Shown: positions 1 to 8,295 of the stretch, piece after piece | Position numbering within the stretch: position 1 is the stretch's first letter | Layout of the letters: the number at the start of each line of letters is the position of its first letter | Origin: JACQXM01 sp964569425 | GTDB taxonomy: Bacteria > Planctomycetota > Phycisphaerae > UBA1845 | Length of the DNA: 15,492 nucleotides | Reading direction: 5' to 3' | Assembly (NCBI GenBank): GCA_964569425.1 | Contig: CAZMVD010000102.1 | Span: 1 to 15,492, forward strand | Program-made: the position numbers and the translations under genes | The notes under the pieces: model-generated | Database searches by the model: none | What the model saw: the letters and a program-made list of their open reading frames with translations, nothing else | What the model was told of the DNA's origin: nothing

Positions 1-2037
1 GCAAACGGCTCGGAGAGGCAGGTCTTGCTGGAGGAACGGACGGACGAGATCCTCGTCGACGATTATTTCTCACTGGCCGTCATGGGGGCGTGCGCGATGT
101 CCCCTGAGGGAAAGGACATTGCGTACACCGAGATCCGCTGGGAGCCACCGGAAGAAAAACGCAACACCGACCTGTGGGTGGTCAACACCGAGTCGCGCGA
201 GACCACTCGGCTCACGTTTGACAAGGCCGCCGATTCCGCACCTACCTGGAGTCCGAACGGCCAATGGCTGTATTTCACCAGTAACCGCTCGCGCGCCGGA
301 GAGGAAACTCCGCCCTACGATGGGTCCAAGCAGGTCTGGCGCATAGCCCGTGGAGGTGGCGAGCCGTTCGCCGTGACCCGCGTGAAGGACGGTATCAACT
401 CCTACCAGCTCTCTCACGACGGTCGCACGCTCTATTACACTGTATCGGATGAGGTCGTTGATGAAGCGTGGAGGGAACTACGGCAAAACTACAAGAGCCT
501 CACGTATGGCCATGGCGTCACCAATTTCTCACAGCTCTGGAAGCTTGACCTCATCACCTGGCGCGCCACCAAACTGGTCGACGACAAACGCGTCGTGCGA
601 GAATTCGCGGTATCGGCCGACGAACAACGCATCGCCATGGTGACCACCCCCGACGAGACGCTGCTCACCAACGAAGGCTGGTCGCGAGTCGACGTGTACG
701 AGGCGGCCACCGGCAAGATCACCACCCTGACCGACGAAGTCTGGCGCAAGCCGCATCCCTCTCCCTATGGTTGGATTGACGGACTGGCCTGGTCGGCGGA
801 TGGCGCGGCGTTGGGGTTTACAGTCTCTTTCGACGGCTACCCCACGTTGGTGTATGTGCAGGAATGGAAGGACGGAACGCCGCTGCTCCGCGAATTGGAG
901 CGCCCCTACAACGTCACGATTACCGGGGCAACCACGAAGTGGCGCGGCGAAACGCGCGACCTGTGCTTCCTTGGAGAAATGAAAGCCAGAGCACGCGTCT
1001 GGTGTCTGGAAAACGTGCGCGACGGGGGGCAGGGAGCCAGCCGCCCCTGGGGGCATGAAGAAGCCGTCGCCCACGCCTTTGACTTCGCGCGTTCCGGCGA
1101 ATCCCTGGCCGTAATCGCCGGCACGCTATGGCATACACCCGACCTCTACCTCGCAGACCGCCATGCCACCAATACCCGGATCACGAATATCAATCCGCAG
1201 GTGGACAACTGGAAACTGCCCCAAATTCTGGTCGTCTCCTGGAAAGGCGCAAACGACGACGATGTCGAGGGCATTCTGGAGCTGCCCCCCGATTACAAAG
1301 CCGGCAATCCGCTCCCCATGATTGTCGAGCTGCACGGCGGGCCCACCGCGGCCACCATGGCCGAGCTGCGCTACTGGATATATGGGCGCACGCTGCTGGC
1401 GGCAAAGGGCTATGCGCTACTCAGCCCGAACTACCGCGGCTCGACCGGCTACGGCGACCGCTTCATGACCGACCTGATCGGCGGAGAGAACGATATCGAG
1501 GTCGAGGATATTCTGCGCGGCGTGGACGAGATGATTGCACGCGGGTTCGCGGATCCCGATCGCCTCGGCGTGATGGGCTGGAGCAACGGCGGCTTCCTCA
1601 CCAACAGCCTCATTACCAAGACCGATCGCTTCAAAGCCGCCAGCAGCGGCGCCGGGGTGCTCGACATGGTCATGCAGTGGGGCATGGAAGACACCCCCGG
1701 CCACGTAATCAACTTCATGCGCGGCCTGCCCTGGGCCAAGCCCGATGCCTACCGCCTCGGCTCGCCGCTTTACCAGCTCGATCGCGTGCGTACGCCCACG
1801 TTGATCCACGTCGGCGAACAGGACGAACGCGTTCCCGCCGCCCACAGCCGTATGCTCTATCGTGCCTTGCGGCACTACGTGAATGTGCCCGCCGAGTTGA
1901 TCGTCTACCCGGGCGAAGGGCACGGCCTGACCACGTACACCCATCGCAAAGCGAAATTGGAGTGGGACATCGCGTGGTTCGAACGGTTTCTACTGGGCAG
2001 GTCTCAGGAGCTTCCCGCCAAACCGAAGTCGAACTGA
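1..2037 (+). CDS. S9-family (prolyl oligopeptidase-like) serine peptidase, 5' end outside window
   Basis: This is a peptidase of the S9 (acylaminoacyl-peptidase/prolyl oligopeptidase) type, expected to cleave short peptides. Counting from a TTG codon at 25, residues about 30-400 carry beta-propeller (PD40-like) repeats, such as the blocks around WSPNGQW and LSHDGRTLYY. An alpha/beta-hydrolase domain follows from about residue 415. The oxyanion-type HGGP is at 437-440, the nucleophile Ser520 lies in GWSNGG, Asp600 in GEQDER and His633 in EGHG, so the catalytic triad is complete. The frame is open to base 1 and starts with residues resembling the mature N-terminus of secreted relatives, so I treat the gene as partial, with a signal peptide probably upstream. 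The TTG at 25 has an AGAGG six bases before it and is the alternative start. It converges on the operon to its right. The family call is firm; substrate and location are unknown. Confidence 0.93.
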   Translation, partial: ANGSERQVLLEERTDEILVDDYFSLAVMGACAMSPEGKDIAYTEIRWEPPEEKRNTDLWVVNTESRETTRLTFDKAADSAPTWSPNGQWLYFTSNRSRAGEETPPYDGSKQVWRIARGGGEPFAVTRVKDGINSYQLSHDGRTLYYTVSDEVVDEAWRELRQNYKSLTYGHGVTNFSQLWKLDLITWRATKLVDDKRVVREFAVSADEQRIAMVTTPDETLLTNEGWSRVDVYEAATGKITTLTDEVWRKPHPSPYGWIDGLAWSADGAALGFTVSFDGYPTLVYVQEWKDGTPLLRELERPYNVTITGATTKWRGETRDLCFLGEMKARARVWCLENVRDGGQGASRPWGHEEAVAHAFDFARSGESLAVIAGTLWHTPDLYLADRHATNTRITNINPQVDNWKLPQILVVSWKGANDDDVEGILELPPDYKAGNPLPMIVELHGGPTAATMAELRYWIYGRTLLAAKGYALLSPNYRGSTGYGDRFMTDLIGGENDIEVEDILRGVDEMIARGFADPDRLGVMGWSNGGFLTNSLITKTDRFKAASSGAGVLDMVMQWGMEDTPGHVINFMRGLPWAKPDAYRLGSPLYQLDRVRTPTLIHVGEQDERVPAAHSRMLYRALRHYVNVPAELIVYPGEGHGLTTYTHRKAKLEWDIAWFERFLLGRSQELPAKPKSN

Positions 2038-2205
2038 CCGCGGAAACTGGCGGACTCATTCATCGAGTATGGCACACGCCACAAGCGGACGTTCTGGCAG
2101 GGTGGCGAAATGAGCATCACATGCGAGCCCGAACGGTAGCGACGTGACAATTGCAACCGTTTTGCCACCGTTGGCCTTGTGTCCGATAAGAACTGCATTT
2201 TCGAC

Positions 2206-2279
2206 AGGCGGCGGTGGGATTCGAACCCACGAATAACGGATTTGCAATCCGTCCCCTTGGTCCACTTGGGTACGCCGCC
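2206..2279 (-). tRNA. tRNA-Cys (anticodon GCA)
   Basis: Read on the minus strand this folds as a complete 74-base cloverleaf. The acceptor stem GGCGGCG pairs with CGCCGCC and the D-stem is CCC/GGG. The anticodon stem ACGGA/TCCGT encloses the loop TTGCAAA with anticodon GCA at its centre. The variable loop has five bases (TATTC), and the T-arm is GTGGG-TTCGAAT-CCCAC. The unpaired discriminator base at 2206 is U, the identity base expected for cysteine tRNAs. The 3' CCA is not encoded, because the next bases are GTC. It lies 172 bases downstream of the last operon gene on the same strand. I see no integrase or att-like duplication beside it. Confidence 0.96.
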
Positions 2280-2451
2280 AAGGTTGCGCCACGGGCGGCA
2301 AGCAGCGCCCCGATTCGTCCATGGAACCGACACCGGGAACCGCTCCCACGCCGCCGCGCGGGTGCACACCTATATCGGCTGGCGTCGGACGATGCAAGCC
2401 TTGCCGCTTGGGTCGCGTTTGACCAGCTGAGAGAAAACGGATTATCCGGCG

Positions 2452-5400
2452 TTACCCGCCGCCATCGGCCGGCAACCGCCCAACCTGGAGCGGACTGACG
2501 GCATGCTCCCCAGGACCATCAGGGCGGAGATGAATCTGTACGTTGACAAACTCAAAGTCGTCGACGTCGCTGCCGCGACGACCCGCCACAATGCGAAATT
2601 CATTCTCGCCAGCGCGGAGCAGGCTCCCCTCAACAGCGGCACGGAACTCACCGAAACTGCCGTCACGCGGCGACTGGTCCAGCCGGCGCTCCAGCAATGT
2701 GCCGTTCACGTACAATCGATGGGCCACCTGCACACCCTTGACCATCAGGCGGATCTCCGCGTTTCCTTCCGGTCGAACCTGTGCCGCGGAAAGCTGGAAC
2801 TTGGCAGTGAATTCCACCCCTTCGCTTGGCTTTTGAAACTGGCTGTTGATCGCACCTCCGAATTGGTCATCACCAAGGTGGCGAACCTCGGGCACGGCCT
2901 CCAGCGCCACCACGGAACTACTTTCCGGCATCAGGCTGAAATCCACCGTAAGCGCGGAACCTTCGAGTCGGGCGGAAGCGACGTTGGCCGAGGCCGGCAG
3001 GTATCCCTTCCGCAAGGCGGACAGCGCGACAAACTCGGGAACGCGTGGCGCTCCCAGTTCGTAGTATCCCTCGGCGTTTGCCGTGGCCGTCAGCGCGGCA
3101 CGATCCGGTAAACTCAGGTGCACAATTGCCCCGGCAAGAGGAGCCCCGGTTGACGCGTCGCTCACCTGACCGCGAATAGTGCCGATGGCATCATAGGGTC
3201 GTGCCTCGCCATAAAGCGGAAGGTAGCGGTAGTAGACTTCAAGCATCAACGTGCAGATGGCCGTCTGGTACACCCGTCCGCCGATGGGGGCCCATTCGCC
3301 CACGGGATCCCAGCTTCCCGCAGCGGCGCCATCCCTTCGCTGATGGGCCAGAAGTTCGCTCGAAAGTCGCTCATTCCACGCGCGCCAGGCTTCGCCCTGA
3401 TGTTGAAAGAGGGCCAACGTGGCATAGTACCAGTAGTAAGTGTTTGCTCCCGCCGTCCAGTCGGGTAGTTGTTCCGATACATACTTAACGGCATCGCGCG
3501 AATGCGGGTGGTCGTGTTCGCGGCCGAGAAGTTGCTGAACAAACAGTCCTTCCGCCGTCATGGAAGGCGTGATCGGGCGTCCCGGCTGATAGGCATAGCG
3601 TCCCGGCGATTGGACATCCGCCACGCGTTCCAGCCAACGGCTCGCGGAACGGAACGCGTCGAGCGAAACCTCGGCGCCCGCCAGCCGGGCACTCTTGAGT
3701 GCCATAACCTGCCAACCCAGAACGGACGTGTCGCCCGGCTGGCCGGGATCATAACGCCAACCGTCATCGTGACGGTTTCGCGCTCCCTCAATAAAGCGAA
3801 TGGCCTGCTGCACAGGTTCGCGCAACGCTGGATCGCCGGTCATGCCCAGCGCCTCAGACAATGCGATCGCAGCAATTCCCTGGCTGTACATGGTTTCGCG
3901 ACCACGCAAGTCGCCCTCGGAATCCTGACGCGACTTCAGCCACCGCAGCCCTCGTTCGACGGTCGCACGATAGGGCCCATCTTTGACGTGGGTATGATCC
4001 GCGGCGAGAAAGCAAAGCAGCGACAGGCCGGTCAGCGCCACGTCGACGTCGACGGATGTCTCTCCGCCACATTGACGGCATTGACCATCAAACCCGTCGC
4101 CATCCCAGCGACCGTCCACGCTCTGATGCCGCGCCAGCCAGGCGAGCGCCCGCGCCACGGCCTGCTCGGTTTCGTCGCTGCCGCCGTGTTCACGAATGGC
4201 GTCCATGCGGCGAGACTCCGACCGCTGGGCATAGGCGTCGGTGGGCGGCGTGAGTTCCTTCAGCAGGTCCAACTCTGTTTGAATGGGCTCAAGGGGCAAT
4301 ATGCCCCGCCGCATCCAATCCGCGCCCACTTCCAGGGTCGGACGCAGCCGGGCATCCTTCGGCGTTGCGGAGGCAATCCGGTCGGCCGCCAACGGCGCCT
4401 CAGCACGAAGAGTCAACTCCGGAGGCAATGGTCGCGCAGGGTTCGTATCATCGACCGACAGACGCATCATCGGCAGAAGTGGTGCACCGCGAAGTTGTTC
4501 CAATCCGTTAATCGCAGTTTGGGGCACTAAGTCGATTTCCGACGACTGGGCGTACGATTGGTTTAGCCCAGCGGGCATAGCCAACGGCAACAACTCAGCG
4601 TCTTCGGTGTGCCTTTCGGGCGGAGCCGGCACGACGACCGGCCGAATTGTCGATGGCTGAACTGGTGCGGTGCCCGCTTCCGCGAGCCGGATTCCCGGAT
4701 CAAGAGGGGGCTCCCTCCAGGAAACCGCCGGTGGCCGAGACTTAACCAGCGGTTCGGCCACAGCCGATGCAAGCACATCGCGATGCGACTCCGCGCGGTG
4801 GTTTCTAAGCGTGGCCAACGATGGCCGGGGCTGAAGCTCATCTACCTCTCGATCCGACGCCGGTCCCCCTTTCGGCAAGGTCAATTCCCACGATGCGCCA
4901 GTCACCGACGGCACAGTGACCGGCGGCGAATGACTCGCCAATTGGGTACTCCGCGGAGCGTCGGCCACATCCCGCGGGTCTAGCGCCTGACGTTCCTCCT
5001 CCGTTGCGATGGAAATCGTGCGTGGTGGAAAGAACCGATGTTCCGGCACAGGGACGACCGGAATCGGCATCGTGGCCAACTCGGACGTCGGTCGTTGAAC
5101 CTCGGGTGGCGTCGCCCTCGACGCTTCGGGTACATACTCAGTATCCCTGACCGGCAATGGCGCTGGGGGCGACGCGATGTTCGTCGGCGCAGGCCCCCAT
5201 TCAACCTCGACAGCGCTTACCGCAGCGGCCAGTTCGCTGGAACGAGCGGGAGCGTCACGCGGCATTTCCGGCGCCACCGGCGCTTCCATGGCAGCCATGT
5301 GCCGGGCGGGGGAAAGACTCACGATCGGCGGAGACATCTCGACAGGCAAGGCGACTGTGGTTCGTTCGACTTCGATCGGCTGCGCCGCTGACTGCCCCTC

Positions 5401-6813
5401 GGTAAACGAGCCGCGAATCAGCGCCGCGGCAACGGACGGATCCGCACCCCCTTCAGATAATGCCACTCGAATGACACCGCGGCGGCGGAACTCACCGGCC
5501 ACCGCCGCCCCTACTTCCCAAACATTGAGCAGGAACATGAGCAGCATGTGAGCGGCGAGCGACGTGAGCAGGCATCGCGCCAGCAGGCTGAGCTTGCGCT
5601 GTCTCAGGTCGCGCAGCAAGGCCAGCATGAGCAGCAGCAACAGCAATGCCAGCAGCGCCCACAACAACTGGCGCCCCACGGCCGACCAGATCGCCGCCCA
5701 GGCGATGACACGATGGCGCGTTTCGACCTCGCGAAACACCTCACGCGACGCAGTCAGATAGAGCCCATAGGGACGAGGGCGTTCCCGATCGACATTGCCG
5801 CGCGGCCGATCTGAACTGAAGTTCAACGCAAACCCGCCGAGACTCATACCAGGGTCGAGTTCGTTGGCGGGCGTGTTGACCGCGGCGCCCAGGTTTTCCG
5901 GCGCAAGCAGTTCCCCTTTCAGCCGGCGCGACCGATAGAGGTCGAACCCACCGAACCCCCCCGAACGATCGGAACTGAAATAGAGAAAATCGCCGAAGTC
6001 GCTTACCGCGGGTGCGCCCTCGTTGTACGGCGTGTTCAATGCCGTTAACGGCGCCGCCCCGCCGAAGCCACTCTCGGTGATCGCCGACGCATACAAGTCG
6101 TAATCGCGATGATAGAGATCCTCCCGCAGGGTTCCGGGCCAGGCATCCGGATCAGGTGGTGATCTGTCCCCCGACGAGGGACGGTTTGATGAAAAGTACA
6201 GCGTCTTCCCATCCGGAGATATGGCCGGGCCGTACTCGTTGAATGGAGAATTCACTGCAGGGCCGAGATTGGCGGCCTCACCGAAGGCCGAACGACCGTC
6301 GGCGGTGCGGCGCACCATCCACAAGTCGTAGCCACCCACACCGCCGGGGCGATTGCTGTAAAAGTAGAGCGTGACGCCGTCGGCAGACAGCGCGGGGCCG
6401 AGGTCGTCATAGTCGCTGTTGACGTCGGCGAGCGGCTCCGGCTCGCTCCAGCCCGTTTCAGACTTTCGGCAGAGGTAAATGTCGGCATTGGCCCCGGCTT
6501 TGCCGCGCACGAAGTAGAGTGTCAAGCCGTCGGCACTCAGCTTGGGTTCGTAGGTCTCGTCAGTGCCGTCGGTCGGCAGCGGCAGGTGCGTCGGCGGCTG
6601 CCAGAGAATCTCGCGCAATCGGGCGGTCGCATGCGGCTCGCGAATGGTATCGGCATCCGTGTAATATGCCGCCCGGATGGGCAGCCACACGTACCCCGCC
6701 GCTGCAAGCAACAGGGCTATGACCAGCGCTGCACACACGAACATGACTTGGCGCCGTCGCCTCGGGTCCGGTTGAACTGAGCGCGCGGCGGATTTGTCGT
6801 CCGCACGCGTCAT
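2452..6813 (-). CDS. Giant envelope protein: PD40 propeller, proline-rich linker, squalene-cyclase-like repeat domain, carboxypeptidase-regulatory-like domain
   Basis: This 1453-residue protein has an unfamiliar domain order. A cytoplasmic N-terminus leads to a membrane segment (about 23-46). PD40/TolB-like propeller repeats follow (83-338), marked by SPDGKTLYFSSNRP and GGFGGFDLY. Two more membrane segments lie near 381-400 and 411-432, separated by a basic loop. A low-complexity Pro/Ala/Glu-rich linker of about 430 residues comes next. An alpha/alpha repeat domain of the prenyltransferase/squalene-oxidase type (879-1203) contains HQSVDGRW, CRQCGG, GWRYDPGQ and YYWYYATLAL. A carboxypeptidase-regulatory-like beta domain (1209-1295) and a C-terminal jelly-roll-like segment (1323-1431) end it. 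The charge pattern places everything except the N-terminus and one small loop outside the cytoplasm. The ATG at 6813 overlaps the exbD stop as ATGA, so I prefer it to the ATG at 6864. Enzyme activity is not established: the fold may serve binding rather than cyclisation. Confidence 0.9.
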   Translation of the reverse strand: MTRADDKSAARSVQPDPRRRRQVMFVCAALVIALLLAAAGYVWLPIRAAYYTDADTIREPHATARLREILWQPPTHLPLPTDGTDETYEPKLSADGLTLYFVRGKAGANADIYLCRKSETGWSEPEPLADVNSDYDDLGPALSADGVTLYFYSNRPGGVGGYDLWMVRRTADGRSAFGEAANLGPAVNSPFNEYGPAISPDGKTLYFSSNRPSSGDRSPPDPDAWPGTLREDLYHRDYDLYASAITESGFGGAAPLTALNTPYNEGAPAVSDFGDFLYFSSDRSGGFGGFDLYRSRRLKGELLAPENLGAAVNTPANELDPGMSLGGFALNFSSDRPRGNVDRERPRPYGLYLTASREVFREVETRHRVIAWAAIWSAVGRQLLWALLALLLLLLMLALLRDLRQRKLSLLARCLLTSLAAHMLLMFLLNVWEVGAAVAGEFRRRGVIRVALSEGGADPSVAAALIRGSFTEGQSAAQPIEVERTTVALPVEMSPPIVSLSPARHMAAMEAPVAPEMPRDAPARSSELAAAVSAVEVEWGPAPTNIASPPAPLPVRDTEYVPEASRATPPEVQRPTSELATMPIPVVPVPEHRFFPPRTISIATEEERQALDPRDVADAPRSTQLASHSPPVTVPSVTGASWELTLPKGGPASDREVDELQPRPSLATLRNHRAESHRDVLASAVAEPLVKSRPPAVSWREPPLDPGIRLAEAGTAPVQPSTIRPVVVPAPPERHTEDAELLPLAMPAGLNQSYAQSSEIDLVPQTAINGLEQLRGAPLLPMMRLSVDDTNPARPLPPELTLRAEAPLAADRIASATPKDARLRPTLEVGADWMRRGILPLEPIQTELDLLKELTPPTDAYAQRSESRRMDAIREHGGSDETEQAVARALAWLARHQSVDGRWDGDGFDGQCRQCGGETSVDVDVALTGLSLLCFLAADHTHVKDGPYRATVERGLRWLKSRQDSEGDLRGRETMYSQGIAAIALSEALGMTGDPALREPVQQAIRFIEGARNRHDDGWRYDPGQPGDTSVLGWQVMALKSARLAGAEVSLDAFRSASRWLERVADVQSPGRYAYQPGRPITPSMTAEGLFVQQLLGREHDHPHSRDAVKYVSEQLPDWTAGANTYYWYYATLALFQHQGEAWRAWNERLSSELLAHQRRDGAAAGSWDPVGEWAPIGGRVYQTAICTLMLEVYYRYLPLYGEARPYDAIGTIRGQVSDASTGAPLAGAIVHLSLPDRAALTATANAEGYYELGAPRVPEFVALSALRKGYLPASANVASARLEGSALTVDFSLMPESSSVVALEAVPEVRHLGDDQFGGAINSQFQKPSEGVEFTAKFQLSAAQVRPEGNAEIRLMVKGVQVAHRLYVNGTLLERRLDQSPRDGSFGEFRAAVEGSLLRAGENEFRIVAGRRGSDVDDFEFVNVQIHLRPDGPGEHAVSPLQVGRLPADGGG

Positions 6814-7223
6814 GGCGTCAGCACCGTATCCAGATAGGGTTCCTGGATGCCGCCTGATTTGCATGCGTCGAGCACGGCGACAATATGGGCGTAAACGGCG
6901 CGGCGATCACCGCGGACGGTCACCTTCTGCTCGGGATTGGCCGCGACGGCCCGTTCCACGAGCGCGCGAAGTTCATCGGAATCCATCGATCGACCGGATA
7001 CCACAATGTGCCCGTCGGCGTCGACGTTGACCACAAGCTCCTTCAGCATGGTGCTCAACGGTTCGGCGGAACCGGCAAACGGCAAGGCGATCTGCATCTC
7101 ACGTTCCGTCTGATGGAAAGTCGTTGCCACCAGGAAGAAGATGAGCAGCAGAAACACCATGTCGATCACCGGCGTTAAGTCCATGGCGATCGTCGATTCC
7201 TGATTTCGAGAATGTACCAGCAT
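6810..7223 (-). CDS. exbD: ExbD/TolR-family biopolymer transport protein
   Basis: This is the small bitopic partner of an ExbB/TolQ proton channel. It has a short N-terminal tail, then a single membrane helix introduced by MDLTPVIDMVFLLLIFFLV. The conserved proton-relay Asp is residue 21 from the chosen start. The periplasmic domain ends in VTVRGDRRAVYAHIVAVLDACK, the usual ExbD/TolR signature. I chose the ATG at 7223 because AAAGG sits nine bases upstream and this gives 137 residues, a normal family length. The frame is open back to a GTG at 7271, which would add 16 residues but has no visible ribosome-binding site. The gene lies 113 bases after exbB. Its stop overlaps the ATG of the giant PD40 protein by ATGA, implying coupled translation. 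Whether it belongs to the Tol or Ton branch cannot be told from sequence alone. Confidence 0.94.
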   Translation of the reverse strand: MLVHSRNQESTIAMDLTPVIDMVFLLLIFFLVATTFHQTEREMQIALPFAGSAEPLSTMLKELVVNVDADGHIVVSGRSMDSDELRALVERAVAANPEQKVTVRGDRRAVYAHIVAVLDACKSGGIQEPYLDTVLTP

Positions 7224-7336
7224 GAGATGTTGCCTTTGTGCTTTACGAGCTACATCAGATTCTCTTACCACACCGCGCGAACGACGCGCACCGAATCGAC
7301 AATGCCGCTGACTGACTGTCGCACCCGGGCACGGCG

Positions 7337-8227
7337 CTAGGCCAGTTGAGCAATCGCCGGGGCCTTGCCGTCTGTGGACGCCGGTCCGCCGGGCTCGGCC
7401 ATGGGACGCGCGGCCGGCCGCTCGGTCGTATCGCGCTCCAGGTCACTGCCGGCCGACGATTCGCCCGCGTGGACCTCTACAAAGTCCATGGTGATGCGGT
7501 CCATCTCGCGCACCAGACCTTCCACCCGGGCGCTCAAGCCGTGATAGCCCAACAGCGCAGGGATGGCGACCATCAGCCCCGCCGCGGTAGTGATCATCGC
7601 CTCGTAAATGCCCTTGGCGAGCAGCTCGGTGCGGCCCAGTGCCTCCGCCGACGAAGCCACCGTTTGAAATGCGGTGATCATGCCGAAGATGGTTCCCAGC
7701 AAGCCCAGGAGCGGCGCGATAGACGCAATCACCGAAAGCACGCGCAAGTTTTTGCGCAGGCCCGCGATCTCATGTTCCCCCGCCTCCACAATGGACTTTT
7801 CCAGCCGTTCTGCGGGAGCCCCCAGCCGCCTGAGCCCCGCGCTCACAATGCGGCCGATCGGCGACGCGCTCGCCTCACAATGAGCCAGGGCGAGCGCACG
7901 CTGCCCGCGATCGGCCTCCATTGCCACGCGCAGCCCATTGACGAAGCTCGGTGGAATCACATTGTGGCGCCGCAGGCTGACCACCCTCTCGACGATGACC
8001 GCGAGCGCCAATAGTGAGCACAAACCGATAGGGATCATCAGCGGGCCGCCCTTGCGCGCGAAATCCCACACCGAACTCACCTCCACCCCCGAGGCCGCCG
8101 TCTCGGTGGATGCAGTGGGCGCACCTTGCACGGGAACTGCCTCCTGTGCATTCACGCGTACCGCCCAGCACCCAAGAAGCACCAGGCTCAAAACCGCGGA
8201 AACCAACGTGCGTCCGAGACCATTCAC
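7337..8227 (-). CDS. exbB: ExbB/TolQ/MotA-family proton channel with N-terminal signal-like segment
   Basis: This 296-residue inner-membrane proton-channel subunit is expected to form a pentamer around an ExbD dimer and convert proton-motive force into movement of a periplasm-spanning partner. It opens with a signal-peptide-like hydrophobic segment ending near VNA-QE (residue 27), a feature of long ExbB forms. Membrane helices follow at about 61-83, 163-187 and 207-229. The family core is seen in VIASIAPLLGLLGTIFGMITAF and EAMITTAAGLMVAIPALLGY. A polar tail of about 45 residues extends past the usual end. The start is GTG at 8227, with AAAGGGAGA seven bases upstream; the nearby ATG at 8223 is out of frame. 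A strong hairpin precedes it. It sits between the TPR gene and exbD, as in other ExbBD operons. Confidence 0.95.
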   Translation of the reverse strand: MNGLGRTLVSAVLSLVLLGCWAVRVNAQEAVPVQGAPTASTETAASGVEVSSVWDFARKGGPLMIPIGLCSLLALAVIVERVVSLRRHNVIPPSFVNGLRVAMEADRGQRALALAHCEASASPIGRIVSAGLRRLGAPAERLEKSIVEAGEHEIAGLRKNLRVLSVIASIAPLLGLLGTIFGMITAFQTVASSAEALGRTELLAKGIYEAMITTAAGLMVAIPALLGYHGLSARVEGLVREMDRITMDFVEVHAGESSAGSDLERDTTERPAARPMAEPGGPASTDGKAPAIAQLA

Positions 8228-8234
8228 AGGAGAT

Positions 8235-8243
8235 TCTCCCTTT
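8235..8243 (-). promoter_or_regulatory. Ribosome-binding site of exbB
   Basis: On the minus strand AAAGGGAGA lies seven bases before the GTG at 8227 and supports that codon over the out-of-frame ATG four bases further on. The Shine-Dalgarno bases are part of a short self-complementary run (GGAGAATCTCC), so they could be partly occluded in the mRNA. Confidence 0.7.
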
Positions 8244-8247
8244 GAGT

Positions 8248-8279
8248 CGAAGCGTAAGCCGGCTCAGCCGGACGCTTCG
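8248..8279 (-). promoter_or_regulatory. Intergenic hairpin between the TPR gene and exbB
   Basis: The 68-base gap contains nested perfect complements. An outer seven-base stem CGAAGCG/CGCTTCG (8248-8254 with 8273-8279) surrounds an inner five-base stem CCGGC/GCCGG (8259-8263 with 8267-8271) with a TCA loop, and the joining bases are unequal. In the mRNA it would end a few bases before the exbB ribosome-binding site. No run of U follows, so it does not look like a standard intrinsic terminator. A role in mRNA stability, processing or setting relative expression is inferred only. Confidence 0.6.
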
Positions 8280-8295
8280 CGACTAAACAATCGTG

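Noticed and set aside
1128..2147. 339-codon frame overlapping the S9 peptidase in another frame
   Set aside because: It overlaps the peptidase catalytic domain, whose Ser/Asp/His motifs are intact; the alternative product is Arg-rich noise.
2120..2165. AACGGT/AACCGTTTT inverted repeat between the S9 gene and the tRNA, considered as a terminator
   Set aside because: A six-base stem across a loop of about 18 bases with only four T is not a credible terminator.
2369..2397. Possible minus-strand promoter for tRNA-Cys (TTGCAT, 17 bases, TATAGG)
   Set aside because: Only three and four of six positions match the consensus and the implied leader is about 80 bases; such matches arise by chance.
3469..4530. 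353-codon + strand frame opposite the cyclase-like domain
   Set aside because: The opposite strand encodes a recognisable conserved domain throughout; this frame has no ribosome-binding site or motif.
7275..7289. GCGCG/CGCGC inverted repeat in the exbB-exbD gap
   Set aside because: Five pairs in GC-rich sequence are expected by chance, and nothing ties it to the exbD start.
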